Positions 53,497-62,406 of a DNA stretch of 64,000 nucleotides are shown piece by piece (the stretch's first letter is position 1; each line of letters starts with the position of its first letter). The notes beneath the pieces were generated by a model, which had not been told where the DNA came from, did no database searches, and saw only the letters and a list, made by a program, of their open reading frames with translations. Made by a program: the position numbers and the translations under genes. The stretch spans positions 6,239,001 through 6,303,000 of the forward strand of contig NZ_CP120737.1 of assembly GCF_029581195.1 (NCBI RefSeq), in the 5' to 3' direction. The DNA is from Solwaraspora sp. WMMD791. GTDB taxonomy: Bacteria > Actinomycetota > Actinomycetes > Mycobacteriales > Micromonosporaceae.

Positions 53497-54339
53497 TCAG
53501 CCCTCCTGTGCCATCGAGGCGACGGCCGGGGCGGGTGCGGTACGGCGCCGCCGACGCCGACGTTCGCGCCGGAACTCGCTGAGGATGGTGCGCAGCACCC
53601 GGGTGCCGTCGCGGACCGTGTTGAGGTTGCTCTCGCCGTGGATGCGCAGGTACTCGACGCTGGGCACTTCGGCGATCCGCAGGCCGTGCGCGGCGACCCG
53701 TACGTTGATCAGGGTCTCGATTTCGAACCCGTCGCCCCACAGCTTGACCCCGTCGCCCGGGGCCGGGGTGTCCGGGTCGGGCAGCTCCAGGGCCGGCAGC
53801 ACCCGCCGCCAGAAGGCGTTGTAGCCGTAGCACAGGTCGGTGAAGCGGGTGCCGAACAGCAGGTTGACGATGCCGTTGAGGCCCTCGTTGCCGAGCCGGC
53901 GCAGCGGGGTGATGTCGTGGCTGCCGCCGCCGGAGCGGAACCGGGATCCCTTGGCGAAGTCCGCGCCGGCGAGCAGCGCGTCGACGAAGGCGGGGATCTC
54001 GGCGGGGTCGGTCGACCCGTCGGCGTCGATCATCACCACGATGTCGGTGGTCGCGGCCGCGAAGCCGCAGGCCAGCGCGTTGCCCTTGCCGGTACGGGTC
54101 TGCTGGACGACGCGTACGGACGGCCGGAGTCGCCGGGCCACCTCGACGGTACGGTCCACCGAGCCGCCGTCGACGACGATGACCTCGGCCAGGTCGCGGG
54201 GCAGCCGGGCGAAGACGTGCGGCAGGTTCCGTTCCTCGTTGAGCGTGGGGATGACCACGCCGACCGTCGGGGGGCGCCCGGTGTCGCCGCTGGCGGCGAC
54301 GTCGGGTGGCGACTGGCGGGTGTGGGTGAAGACGGACAT
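53497..54339 (-). CDS. GT2 glycosyltransferase, dolichol-phosphate-mannose-synthase-like
   Basis: Protein of 280 residues, first gene of the polysaccharide operon. The domain starts V-G-V-V-I-P-T-L-N-E-E-R-N-L and has V-I-V-V-D-G-G-S-V-D-R-T, the metal motif M-I-D-A-D-G-S-T-D, and K-G-S-R-F-R, as in enzymes moving a sugar to a polyprenyl phosphate. It lacks a C-terminal membrane pair; instead it ends with a run of Arg residues and an Ala/Pro tail. It may load the first sugar onto the lipid carrier (inferred). Confidence 0.88.
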   Translation of the reverse strand: MSVFTHTRQSPPDVAASGDTGRPPTVGVVIPTLNEERNLPHVFARLPRDLAEVIVVDGGSVDRTVEVARRLRPSVRVVQQTRTGKGNALACGFAAATTDIVVMIDADGSTDPAEIPAFVDALLAGADFAKGSRFRSGGGSHDITPLRRLGNEGLNGIVNLLFGTRFTDLCYGYNAFWRRVLPALELPDPDTPAPGDGVKLWGDGFEIETLINVRVAAHGLRIAEVPSVEYLRIHGESNLNTVRDGTRVLRTILSEFRRERRRRRRRTAPAPAVASMAQEG

Positions 54340-54536
54340 GCTGGTGTCCTCCGGGGGGTGGGGAGGGTGTGCGGGACACCAGGCGACGCGGGGCCGTTCG
54401 CGAGCCGCCCGGACTGACTAGCGGTCCATCACCGGGGGTCAACAACCTGATATGGCGGATATTTCGGTCACGAGGCGGGGCGGTGACCCGGGTCACGCCA
54501 CCGCCGGGTGGCCGAGACGGGTGGGACGGAGGCGCG

Positions 54537-54722
54537 ATGGTGGGAACTGGCGAGTGTCGGTGTGGTCATCCGCGGGCCGCCCACGAGCACTACCGGCGAG
54601 GGACCGACTGTGTGCGGTGCCCGGCGGGTCGGTGCGCGCGGTTCCGTCGCCGTCGTTGGACCGACCGCTGGCTGCGCTGGTGGCCGCCGCGTAGGGGCGA
54701 CGCCCCGCGTCGGGACAGCTGA
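54537..54722 (+). CDS. Small zinc-ribbon-like protein
   Basis: Protein of 61 residues. The N-terminal half has C-R-C-G-H-x3-H-x4-Y-R-x-G-x-D-C-x-x-C, an arrangement of Cys and His suited to binding one or two zinc ions. The rest is Arg/Trp-rich, R-W-T-D-R-W-L-R-W-W. The ATG has GGACGGAGG a few bases upstream. Similar short C-x-C-G-H proteins occur singly in actinomycete genomes; no function is established. It lies alone between the glycosyltransferase operon and the cellulase gene. Confidence 0.6.
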   Translation: MVGTGECRCGHPRAAHEHYRRGTDCVRCPAGRCARFRRRRWTDRWLRWWPPRRGDAPRRDS

Positions 54723-54814
54723 CCCTTCGATCAGTTCCAGGGCGTTCGCCGGACGGCGTCGGAAACGGTGCCGGATGGCGGGATCGTCACCATCGGGTTT
54801 CCGGATGGTTGCGG

Positions 54815-54828
54815 TGGGAGCGTTCCCA
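54815..54828. promoter_or_regulatory. CebR-type operator upstream of GH6 cellulase
   Basis: TGGGAGCGTTCCCA matches the 14-bp Streptomyces CebR/CelR operator consensus (TGGGAGCGCTCCCA) at 13 of 14 bases. It lies 192 bp before the cellulase ATG. In the known systems the repressor is released by cellobiose; the binding protein is not in this window unless the LacI-family gene at 28 kb serves. Confidence 0.78.
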
Positions 54829-55020
54829 TGACATGATGATGATCGATTGGCGCAGCGGAGCCAGCCAAGCACAGTGGGTCGCCGAGGGCAACCGGGATTT
54901 CCGGTCGGCGATCGCGCCCGCCGAGTCGTCCGGGTGACGACAGGTGGTGCACCCCCGACCTCACCACGGTCCCGACCAGCAGTGTCGGCGACCAGTTATG
55001 TCGCGAGGAGACAACTCCGC

Positions 55021-56871
55021 ATGAACCTCAACCCACTACGCGGCGCTGCGCGCTCGCGGCTGCGTCGCGGGCTGTCCGCTGCGGCCGCGGTCGTACTCGG
55101 CTCCGGTGTGCTCGTCGTCGCGGCCACTCAGGCCAGCGCCGCCGCCGGGTGCCGTGTCACCTACACGGTCAACCAGTGGAGCACCGGATTCACCGCCAAC
55201 CTGACCGTCACCAACCTCGGTGACCCGCTCAGCAACTGGAACCTGGAGTTCGACTACTCGGGCAACCAGCGGGTCACCCAGGCCTGGAACAGCGAGTTCA
55301 CCCAGAGCGGGACCCGGGTCACCCTGCGCAACGCGCCGTGGAACGGCTCGCTCGGTACCAACGCCACGGTGAATCCCGGCTTCAACGCGAGCTACTCGGG
55401 CACCAACACCGCGCCGACCGTGTTCCGGCTCAACGGCGTCGCCTGCACCGGTTCCACCACTCCGACCACGGGTGCGCCGACCACCGCGCCGCCCACGACG
55501 GCCCCGCCGACCACCGCGCCGCCGACCACCGCGCCGCCCACGACGGCCCCGCCGACGACCAGGCCGCCGACCACCGCCCCGCCCACCTCGCCGCCGCCGG
55601 ACCCCGGCGGGCCGCGGGTGGACAACCCGTACGTCGGCGCCGACGGGTACGTGAACCCGATCTGGAGCGCGAACGTCGCGGCGGAGCCGGGCGGCAGCCG
55701 GATCTCGGACATTTCGACCGCCGTGTGGCTGGACCGCACCAGCGCGATCTACGGCAACAACAGCCCGACCACCGGTGACATGGGCCTGGCCGACCACCTC
55801 GACGAGGCGGTCCAGCAGGACGCCGCCAACGGCAGCCGGCCCCTGGTGATCCAGGTCGTCATCTACAACCTGCCCGGTCGTGACTGCTCCGCCCTTGCCT
55901 CCAACGGCGAACTCCCGCCCGACGCGATCGACCGCTACCGCACCGAGTACATCGACGTGATCCGCTCGATCATGTCCCGCGCGGAGTACCGGAACCTGCG
56001 GATCGTCACGGTGATCGAGGTCGACTCGCTGCCGAACCTGGTCACCAACGTCAGCGGCCGGGACACCGCCGTCGCCGCGTGTGACGTCATGAAGGCCAAC
56101 GGCAACTACGTCAACGGCGTCGGCTACGCGCTGGCGCAGCTCGGCGCGGTGCCCAACGTCTACAACTACGTGGACGCGGGCCACCACGGCTGGCTGGGCT
56201 GGGACAGCAACTTCGGACCGAGCGCGCAGATCATGGCGCAGGCCGCGCAGGCCTCGGGCGCGTCGTTCTCGAACGTCCACGGCTTCATCACCAACACCGC
56301 CAACTTCTCGGCGCTGCGGGAGCCATACATCACGGTGGACGGCACCACCCGCCAGTCCTCCTGGATCGACTGGAACTACTACAACGACGAACTGTCGTTC
56401 GCGCAGGCGTTCCGGCAGCGGCTGGTGCAGGAGGGCTTCTCCTCGAACATCGGCATGCTGATCGACACCTCCCGCAACGGGTGGGGCGGTGCGGCCCGGC
56501 CGACCGGCCCGAGCAGCGCCACCGACCTGAACACCCGGATCAACGAGTCGCGCATCGACCGGCGGATCCACAAGGGCAACTGGTGCAACCAGTCCGGTGC
56601 CGGCCTCGGCGAGCGGCCCACCGCCGCGCCCGCCAGCGGCATCGACGCCTACGTGTGGGTCAAGCCGCCGGGCGAGTCGGACGGCTCCAGCACCCTGATC
56701 CCGAACGACGAGGGCAAGGGATTCGACCGGATGTGCGACCCGACGTACACCGGCAACATCCGTAACGGCAACAACATGAGCGGCGCACTGCCCAACGCGC
56801 CGGTCTCCGGACACTGGTTCTCGGCCCAGGTCCGCGAGCTGATGGCGAACGCGTACCCGCCGCTGTCGTAA
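55021..56871 (+). CDS. Secreted CBM2-GH6 cellulase (cellobiohydrolase type)
   Basis: Extracellular cellulase of 616 residues. A signal peptide ends at A-S-A near residue 40. A family-2 cellulose-binding module spans Cys44-Cys142, followed by a T-T-A-P-P linker (~146-198) and a GH6 domain (~200-616). GH6 sites seen are V-I-Y-N-L-P-G-R-D-C, the catalytic-acid region V-I-E-V-D-S-L-P-N, A-G-H-H-G-W-L-G-W, and D-T-S-R-N-G-W-G. The long active-site loops with paired cysteines favour an exo-acting enzyme like Thermobifida Cel6B over a short endoglucanase. The ATG lies ten bases after GAGGAG. Confidence 0.95.
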   Translation: MNLNPLRGAARSRLRRGLSAAAAVVLGSGVLVVAATQASAAAGCRVTYTVNQWSTGFTANLTVTNLGDPLSNWNLEFDYSGNQRVTQAWNSEFTQSGTRVTLRNAPWNGSLGTNATVNPGFNASYSGTNTAPTVFRLNGVACTGSTTPTTGAPTTAPPTTAPPTTAPPTTAPPTTAPPTTRPPTTAPPTSPPPDPGGPRVDNPYVGADGYVNPIWSANVAAEPGGSRISDISTAVWLDRTSAIYGNNSPTTGDMGLADHLDEAVQQDAANGSRPLVIQVVIYNLPGRDCSALASNGELPPDAIDRYRTEYIDVIRSIMSRAEYRNLRIVTVIEVDSLPNLVTNVSGRDTAVAACDVMKANGNYVNGVGYALAQLGAVPNVYNYVDAGHHGWLGWDSNFGPSAQIMAQAAQASGASFSNVHGFITNTANFSALREPYITVDGTTRQSSWIDWNYYNDELSFAQAFRQRLVQEGFSSNIGMLIDTSRNGWGGAARPTGPSSATDLNTRINESRIDRRIHKGNWCNQSGAGLGERPTAAPASGIDAYVWVKPPGESDGSSTLIPNDEGKGFDRMCDPTYTGNIRNGNNMSGALPNAPVSGHWFSAQVRELMANAYPPLS

Positions 56872-56890
56872 GGCTGGTCACGCCCGCTGA

Positions 56891-56927
56891 GCGGGGCCCG
56901 GTGCCGATCGTGGGCACCGGGCCCCGC
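56891..56927. terminator. Terminator hairpin after the GH6 gene
   Basis: Perfect 15-bp inverted repeat (56891-56905 with 56913-56927) around a 7-base loop, between the convergent cellulase and minus-strand gene ends. It could serve both strands. Confidence 0.75.
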
Positions 56928-56951
56928 CCCGTGCTGCCCGGCCGAGAGCAC

Positions 56952-57263
56952 TCACGGAACGGTGCGTTCGATCGCCGCCGCGCCGTCGCGCTCGAGTTCC
57001 TGCCGGGCCAGGTCCACCTGTTCGGGGGTGCCGTCACCGCCCTTGGCCACCGCGAGATCCTCCGGATCCCACGGCTGGTCCGCACCGGTACGCAGCCGTG
57101 GCGGCCCGCCCGGCCCGTCCGGCGACCGGAAGTCCGGGCCGGACTGGTCGTCGTCGGGTGCGGTGACCAACGACGGCACGGTCGTGTCGTCCTCGATCGC
57201 GGCGGCCACCTCTGGCTGCTCCTCCAGCGGCGCCCGGCCGAGTGCGTCGTCGCGGTCCGTCAT
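56952..57263 (-). CDS. Small acidic hypothetical protein
   Basis: Protein of 103 residues, unrecognised. It is acidic and Pro/Gly/Asp-rich with no membrane segment (E-E-Q-P-E-V-A-A-A-I-E-D-D, then P-D-D-D-Q-S-G-P). The ATG at 57263 is chosen because GGGAGGTGGGCC lies just upstream; an earlier in-frame start at 57338 would lie inside the terminator of the preceding gene. The only ordered-looking part is the helix near the end (P-E-Q-V-D-L-A-R-Q-E-L-E-R-D). The role is unknown. Confidence 0.65.
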   Translation of the reverse strand: MTDRDDALGRAPLEEQPEVAAAIEDDTTVPSLVTAPDDDQSGPDFRSPDGPGGPPRLRTGADQPWDPEDLAVAKGGDGTPEQVDLARQELERDGAAAIERTVP

Positions 57264-57323
57264 GGCCCACCTCCCGTCGGTACCGTCACCACCGGCAGTA
57301 CCCGGGGGCGTGGCGGATATGCG

Positions 57324-57360
57324 CCGGCCCGGCGACACCGGGCAGGTGTCGCCGGGCCGG
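57324..57360 (-). terminator. Perfect 16-bp hairpin, terminator of minus-strand gene
   Basis: 57324-57339 pairs perfectly with 57345-57360 around the loop GGGCA. It begins 12 bp after the stop of the 227-residue gene, reading on the minus strand. Confidence 0.75.
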
Positions 57361-57371
57361 GTCCAGCTCGG

Positions 57372-58055
57372 TCAGATCGCCAACAGGCGGTCCAGCAGGT
57401 CGCGGTAGCGGCGTACCGTCATCCGCAGCTGTTCGGTGTCGTCCGCGCCGGCGCCGTCGGTGTCGCCGCCGAGGCCGTCGCGCTGCGCGGTGAGCGCGGC
57501 GGTGAGTGCCTCCACCGCCTCGGTGACCAGGTCGCGTGCCTGCCCGGCGGCACCCTGCGGGTCGTCGACGAACCGCAGCTGCACGTCCCGCCACCGGTCC
57601 CGGAACGCCTCTGCCTGCTCGGCACCGAAGAAGCCGGTCGCCGCCGTCGGGCCGGTGCCGGTGGTGCGGGTGGTGCCGGCCGGTTCGGTGGCCTCGGTGG
57701 TGTCGGTGGGCTCCGTGCCGTCTTCCGGATCGGTCCGGCCGATCGCGGTCTCGTCCGGGACCGGCCCGTCGCCCATCCGTACGGTGTCGTCGGCGCGCGG
57801 ATCGCGCGGCTCGTGCAGCCGCTCCGGCCCGGCCATCGCCGACGCCGCGACCGCGCCGCCGACGGTGGCCGCCCCGAACGCGGTCGGCTGCTCCACCGGC
57901 TCGTGGTGGGCCGGTGCGTCCCGGTCCGGGGCGTCGATCCCGGACATCACCTGGGTACGGTCCGGGTCGACGTAGCCGTCGGACGCCTGGTCCGGGCCGC
58001 TCGGCGCGGTGATGACCTCGGTACGCTCGTCGTGCCACTGGTCGGTGCGGGCCAT
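57372..58055 (-). CDS. Hypothetical protein sharing a domain with its neighbour
   Basis: Protein of 227 residues. Residues 1-135 are low-complexity and acidic with many T, D, E and P. The last ~85 residues are helical (F-R-D-R-W-R-D-V-Q-L-R-F-V-D-D-P-Q-G-A) and end R-R-Y-R-D-L-L-D-R-L-L-A. The helical region resembles the equivalent part of the gene just upstream (W-E-E-V-Q-A-Q-F-V-D-A-P), so the two share a domain. It starts 11 bp after that gene and is probably in the same operon. No function is known. Confidence 0.72.
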   Translation of the reverse strand: MARTDQWHDERTEVITAPSGPDQASDGYVDPDRTQVMSGIDAPDRDAPAHHEPVEQPTAFGAATVGGAVAASAMAGPERLHEPRDPRADDTVRMGDGPVPDETAIGRTDPEDGTEPTDTTEATEPAGTTRTTGTGPTAATGFFGAEQAEAFRDRWRDVQLRFVDDPQGAAGQARDLVTEAVEALTAALTAQRDGLGGDTDGAGADDTEQLRMTVRRYRDLLDRLLAI

Positions 58056-58066
58056 GCTGGTTCTCC

Positions 58067-58636
58067 TCAGTGAGTCGCTGCCTCGGTGGGGGACAGGGTA
58101 CGAACAGGGTGCTCGCCGAGCAGTTCAGCGAAGAGTGCCCGGTAGTGCACGACGGCCTGGCGCAGCTGCTCGGTGCTCGCCTCGCCGCGCTCGTTGGCCA
58201 GGTGGATCTCGTGGGCCTCGCGGTACCGGCCGAGGGTGCGGGCGTGCTCGACGGAGAGGTGGGCCACCTGCTCGGTGTAGTCGCCGGTGGGGTAGCCGAC
58301 TTCGGCGATCAGCCGGGTGAGCAGTTCGTCGGCGTTGCCGACGGCCGCGCCAGGGGCATCGACGAACTGCGCCTGGACCTCTTCCCATGCGGCCGCGTAC
58401 CGGTCCCGGGAAGCCGGGTCCAGCGGCGTCAGGGCCAGCTCGGCATGCCGGCGTTCGCGCTCCCGCAGCTCCCGTTCCGCCGCGCTGCGGCTGTCCTGCT
58501 CCGCGACCGCCCGGTCGTACTCCGGGCCGAAGGTGCTGCGCAGATTGCGCCGGCGCAGGAGGGCCCAGACCGCGACAGCCGCGGCGATCACCGCGAGGAC
58601 GACGACAATGGTGATGATGATCTCGATGGGCGACAT
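58067..58636 (-). CDS. Single-pass membrane protein with conserved helical domain
   Basis: Protein of 189 residues. A single membrane helix at residues 5-27 is followed by a basic patch (R-R-R-N-L-R), a charged helical segment rich in E and R (~40-68), and a conserved domain with Y-A-A-A-W-E-E-V-Q-A-Q-F-V-D-A-P and Y-R-E-A-H-E-I-H. The C-terminal helical part (V-V-H-Y-R-A-L-F-A-E-L-L) matches the downstream protein's end. Proteins of this layout are conserved in actinomycetes without known function. A GGAGGAACG-like site precedes the ATG. Confidence 0.75.
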   Translation of the reverse strand: MSPIEIIITIVVVLAVIAAAVAVWALLRRRNLRSTFGPEYDRAVAEQDSRSAAERELRERERRHAELALTPLDPASRDRYAAAWEEVQAQFVDAPGAAVGNADELLTRLIAEVGYPTGDYTEQVAHLSVEHARTLGRYREAHEIHLANERGEASTEQLRQAVVHYRALFAELLGEHPVRTLSPTEAATH

Positions 58637-58959
58637 GGCGTTCCTCCTTCTCGCCCTGGTATTCCCGCCCGACCCCGATCCTCAATCCAGGTTCGTCACA
58701 CTTTTGTCCGGCACCCGCGTACCGATGTCGCCCGGGGTACGGCGTGCCGGCTGGCCCCGCGACGGTGCCACCGCTCGGACCTGACCGCTTTCGACACGCT
58801 CCGTGCCCACAATCGACCTCACGGTGCCTCTGGTAGTGCCTGAGCCGTTAATTACGTATCCTTCCGGAGGCACGGACGTCCACTGATCGCCGACTCACCG
58901 GTAACGATCGGCGGGCAGCCGCCCGCCAGCTCTGCCACACACCGCGTCGGCGAGGTCTG
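58637..58959. other. Divergent intergenic region before the conservon
   Basis: 323 bp with no credible gene. It must hold the promoters of the minus-strand membrane-protein operon and the plus-strand conservon. The one AT-rich patch, GTTAATTACGTATCC near 58847-58861, is the best candidate for a -10 area, but no -35 partner is convincing. Confidence 0.4.
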
Positions 58960-61608
58960 ATGAATACCCGCAACTGGTCGATCCGCTCCAAGATCGTTGC
59001 GCTGGTCGCTGTCCCGATCTCGGCGCTGCTCGTCCTCTGGATCTTCGCGACCTCGCTGACCGTCGGCCCGGCACTGAGCCTGCTCGGCGCCCAGGCGCTC
59101 CTCGACGACGTGGGAGTGCCCGGGGAGACCCTGGTGGCCGAGTTGCAGCGGGAGCGGCGACTATCCGTGGTGTATCTGTCCCGTACCGAGGAGCAGACCG
59201 CTCGCCGCGCCAGCGACCTCGAACAGCTGCGGTCCCAGTGGCAGGCCACCGATGCGGCGGTCGCCGACTTCCGGCGACGGGCCACCGAGGGCGGACCCTC
59301 CGACGACCGGTCCGTCCTGCGGGTACGGATCGAGCAGACGCTCGCTGAACTGGAGATCCTGGCAACCGGTCGAGGTTTCGTGCAGCGCCGGGAAATGGAC
59401 GCGGCCGGTGCCCTCGGCCTCTACAACGGCGTCGTGGACACCGCGTTCCAGATGTTCGGCGCGCTGGCCTCCCTGCCGGACAACGAAATCAACCGACAGG
59501 CCCGGGCATTGACCGACATCGGCCAGGCCCGGGAGATTCTCGGCCGGGCGGACGCGGTTCTCGCCGGTGCCTTCGCGGCCGGGCGGCTCAGCGACGACGA
59601 CCACCGTCGACTGGTGCAGATCATCGCCACCCATCGCTTCCTGCTCGATCGCGCGGTCGCCGAACTACCCGAACCGGACAGTGCCACCTACCATCGGATG
59701 GCTGCCGGCGAAGACTTCACCGCGCTGCGTCAGCTGCAGGACGTACTGATCAACGACCGCCCCGGGCCGGACGGTGACGACCCCGACGCCGCCCCGGACG
59801 GTGCAGCCCCGGACGGTGACGGCGCCGCCCCGGACGGCGGTGCCACGCCGACCGCCACGGTGGTCGACGAGGCCCGCTGGAGCGACAGTTACGAATCCGT
59901 CCAGCAGCAGCTGCGCGAGTTCGAACTGCTGGCCGCCGACGCGCTCGCCGAACGGAGCATGCCCACCGCCATCGGCATCCTGGCCCGGCTTGCCGCCGCC
60001 GGCCTGGTCGGCCTCGCCGCAGTGATCGCGGCGGTGGTCATCTCGCTGCGGGTCGGCCGCTCACTGATCCACCGGCTCACCGGGTTGCGGGCGACCGCGC
60101 TGGAACTGGCCGGCGACCGGCTGCCCGCGGTGGTGGCCCGGCTGCGTCGCGGTGAGGACGTCGACGTGGCCGCCGAGGCACCACCGTTGGAGTACGGCAC
60201 CGACGAGATCGGCCAGGTCGGTCACGCCTTCAGCGAGGTGCAGCGGACCGCCGTACGGTCCGCCGTGGAGGAGGCGGCGCTGCGCCGGGGCCTCAACGAG
60301 ACGTTCCTCAACATCGCCCGCCGCAGCCAGACGCTGTTGCACCGGCAGTTGGCCCTGCTGGACCGGATGGAGCGGCGCAGCACCGACCCGGAGGAGCTCG
60401 AGGACCTGTTCCGGGTCGACCACATGGCCACCCGGATGCGCCGGCACGCGGAGGATCTGGTGATCCTCGCCGGTGCCACGCCCGGCCGGGGCTGGCGCAA
60501 TCCGGTTCCGATGATCGACGTGATCCGTGGTGCCGTCTCCGAGGTCGAGGAGTACGCCCGGGTGCACGTCACCACCGTCGAGCCGGCCGCGGTGGTCGGT
60601 CGGGCCGTCGGTGACGTCATCCACCTGCTGGCCGAGCTGATCGAGAACGCAACCTCCTTCTCGCCGCCGCAGACCCTGGTGACGGTGGTCGGGCAGAACC
60701 TGCCCAACGGCTACGCCGTCGAGGTCGAGGACCGTGGGCTGGGCATGACACCAGACGCCGTCACCGAGGCGAACCAGCGGCTGGCGCAACCGCCGGACTT
60801 CGACCCGCACAACAGCGCCCGGCTCGGCCTGTTCGTCGTGGCGCAGCTCGCCGCCAAGCACGGCGTCGGGGTGCGGCTGCGGCCGTCGCCGTTCGGCGGG
60901 ATCACCGCCGTGGCACTGATCCCGGCCGAGCTGGTGGTGCCGGAGTCGGAGGTCCTGGCGTTGCCGTCGGGCCGGCCACCGACCGCGCTGACCACCGTCC
61001 GGCCCGGCCCGGACGGGGCGGACCAGCCCGCGTCGACGGCGACCCTCGGCGCGCTGCTGTCGGCGCTGCCCGACTCCCCGACCAGGTCCGACCTTCCGGC
61101 CATGCCGGATTCCCCGGCGGTGTCGGACCCGTCGACCAGCTCGGGCTCCCCGGCCGCGCCGGCACCGTCACCGACGGTCCCGGCGGTGCCCGGGGTGCCG
61201 ACGGTGCAACCCGACCTGCCGCCCCGGCGGCGGCCCGTCAGCCTGCCGACCCGTCGGAGCGAGGGGGCACAGTCGACCACCGAGGACGGGCTGCCCCGTC
61301 GGGTCCGCCAGTCCAGCCTCGCACCCCAGCTCCGTCAGGCGCCCGACGCCGACGGCCAGCCGCAGCGGGAGGCCCCGCAACGGTCGCCGGGCGAGGTCCG
61401 GGCGCTGATGTCGGCGCTGCAGGCCGGAACCGCCCGGGGGCGCCGGGCCGCCGGGCTGGTGGCCGACACCGACGTGACCGGCAGCGTGGCCGGTGATCCG
61501 TCCCCGACCGTGACAGCCGGCCCGGCGCGGGGCACCGCGACGCCACCCCCCGGAGCGGTGCTGCAACCGCCATCGGCCGTGGCGGACACGTCCGAGAGGG
61601 AGCTGTAG
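58960..61608 (+). CDS. Conservon sensor histidine-kinase-like protein (CvnA type)
   Basis: Protein of 882 residues, first gene of a four-gene conservon. A membrane helix near 12-33 is followed by an extracellular NIT-like helical sensor domain (~50-320, with E-L-Q-R-E-R-R-L-S-V) and an acidic Gly/Asp/Pro linker. A second membrane helix (~345-370) precedes a HAMP-like segment and a HATPase domain: N-box L-A-E-L-I-E-N-A-T-S-F-S-P-P and G-box E-D-R-G-L-G-M. The C-terminal ~240 residues are Pro/Ser-rich and disordered. No standard H-box is evident; such proteins act with the small GTPase partners rather than a response regulator. The ATG is used. Confidence 0.9.
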   Translation: MNTRNWSIRSKIVALVAVPISALLVLWIFATSLTVGPALSLLGAQALLDDVGVPGETLVAELQRERRLSVVYLSRTEEQTARRASDLEQLRSQWQATDAAVADFRRRATEGGPSDDRSVLRVRIEQTLAELEILATGRGFVQRREMDAAGALGLYNGVVDTAFQMFGALASLPDNEINRQARALTDIGQAREILGRADAVLAGAFAAGRLSDDDHRRLVQIIATHRFLLDRAVAELPEPDSATYHRMAAGEDFTALRQLQDVLINDRPGPDGDDPDAAPDGAAPDGDGAAPDGGATPTATVVDEARWSDSYESVQQQLREFELLAADALAERSMPTAIGILARLAAAGLVGLAAVIAAVVISLRVGRSLIHRLTGLRATALELAGDRLPAVVARLRRGEDVDVAAEAPPLEYGTDEIGQVGHAFSEVQRTAVRSAVEEAALRRGLNETFLNIARRSQTLLHRQLALLDRMERRSTDPEELEDLFRVDHMATRMRRHAEDLVILAGATPGRGWRNPVPMIDVIRGAVSEVEEYARVHVTTVEPAAVVGRAVGDVIHLLAELIENATSFSPPQTLVTVVGQNLPNGYAVEVEDRGLGMTPDAVTEANQRLAQPPDFDPHNSARLGLFVVAQLAAKHGVGVRLRPSPFGGITAVALIPAELVVPESEVLALPSGRPPTALTTVRPGPDGADQPASTATLGALLSALPDSPTRSDLPAMPDSPAVSDPSTSSGSPAAPAPSPTVPAVPGVPTVQPDLPPRRRPVSLPTRRSEGAQSTTEDGLPRRVRQSSLAPQLRQAPDADGQPQREAPQRSPGEVRALMSALQAGTARGRRAAGLVADTDVTGSVAGDPSPTVTAGPARGTATPPPGAVLQPPSAVADTSEREL

Positions 61609-61610
61609 GA

Positions 61611-62030
61611 GTGCACACCACGCGGCATGCGATGAACCTCGACTGGTTGCTCGACGATCTCGTGGCGCGGGTACCCAGCGCCCAGCAGGCGGTGGTGCTG
61701 TCCGCCGACGGCCTGCTGATGGGCGCGTCGCGTGGGCTCACCCGCGAGGACGCCGAGCACATGGCCGCGATGGCCGCCGGTTTCCAGAGTCTCGCCAAGG
61801 GCGCCAGCCGGCACTTCGCCGCCGGCGCGGTCCGCCAGACGGTGATCGAGATGGAGTCGGCGTACCTGTTCGTCACGGCCGCCGGGCACGGTGCCTGCCT
61901 GGCGGTGCTCTGCGCCTCCGACGCGGACATCGGCCTCATCGCGTACGAGATGGCGATGCTCGTCGCCCGGGTCGGGCAGAACCTCAGCGCCTCGGCGCGT
62001 CCCCCTGCGGCGCAATCCGATGCGGGGTGA
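61611..62030 (+). CDS. Roadblock/LC7-domain protein (CvnB type)
   Basis: Protein of 139 residues with one roadblock/LC7 domain: W-L-L-D-D-L-V-A-R-V, A-V-V-L-S-A-D-G-L-L-M-G, then the C-terminal helix A-Y-E-M-A-M-L-V-A-R-V. In conservons this domain binds the small GTPase and may regulate it. The GTG start at 61611 lies 2 bp after the sensor stop; an ATG at 61632 would remove seven residues. It overlaps the DUF742 gene by 11 bp. Confidence 0.9.
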   Translation: MHTTRHAMNLDWLLDDLVARVPSAQQAVVLSADGLLMGASRGLTREDAEHMAAMAAGFQSLAKGASRHFAAGAVRQTVIEMESAYLFVTAAGHGACLAVLCASDADIGLIAYEMAMLVARVGQNLSASARPPAAQSDAG

Positions 62031-62406
62031 GGCGACCGGACCGCACGACTGGCTGGACGCCGACGCCGGCCCGGTGGTCCGCCCGTACACGGTGACCGGC
62101 GGCCGGGTGCGGCCCATCGGCCCGGCCTTCGACCTGCTGGCCTTCGTCGTAGCGGCGGCACCCGAGAGCACCGAGGGATTCGGTGTACTGCAGCCGGAGC
62201 ACCGGCGCATCCTCGGGCTCGCCCAGCAGCCGGTGTCCGTGGCAGACCTGGCCGCCGACCTCGACCTCGCGCTCGGGGTGGTCCGCATCCTCCTCGACGA
62301 CCTGCACTCCGCCCGACTGATCGCGCTCTACGAACCCCCGGCTTCGGCCACTCACCCCCACGACGACATCCTCAAGGCGGTGGTCAATGGACTCCGTGCG
62401 CTCTGA
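62020..62406 (+). CDS. DUF742 protein (CvnC type)
   Basis: Protein of 128 residues of the DUF742 family, found only in actinobacterial conservons. It has V-R-P-Y-T-V-T-G-G-R-V-R-P (residues ~20-32), then a winged-helix-like region with E-H-R-R-I-L-G-L and S-V-A-D-L-A-A-D-L-D-L-A-L-G-V-V-R-I-L-L-D-D-L. The ATG at 62020 sits inside the roadblock gene and the 3' end overlaps the GTPase gene by 20 bp, so all three are translationally coupled. Confidence 0.9.
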   Translation: MRGEATGPHDWLDADAGPVVRPYTVTGGRVRPIGPAFDLLAFVVAAAPESTEGFGVLQPEHRRILGLAQQPVSVADLAADLDLALGVVRILLDDLHSARLIALYEPPASATHPHDDILKAVVNGLRAL

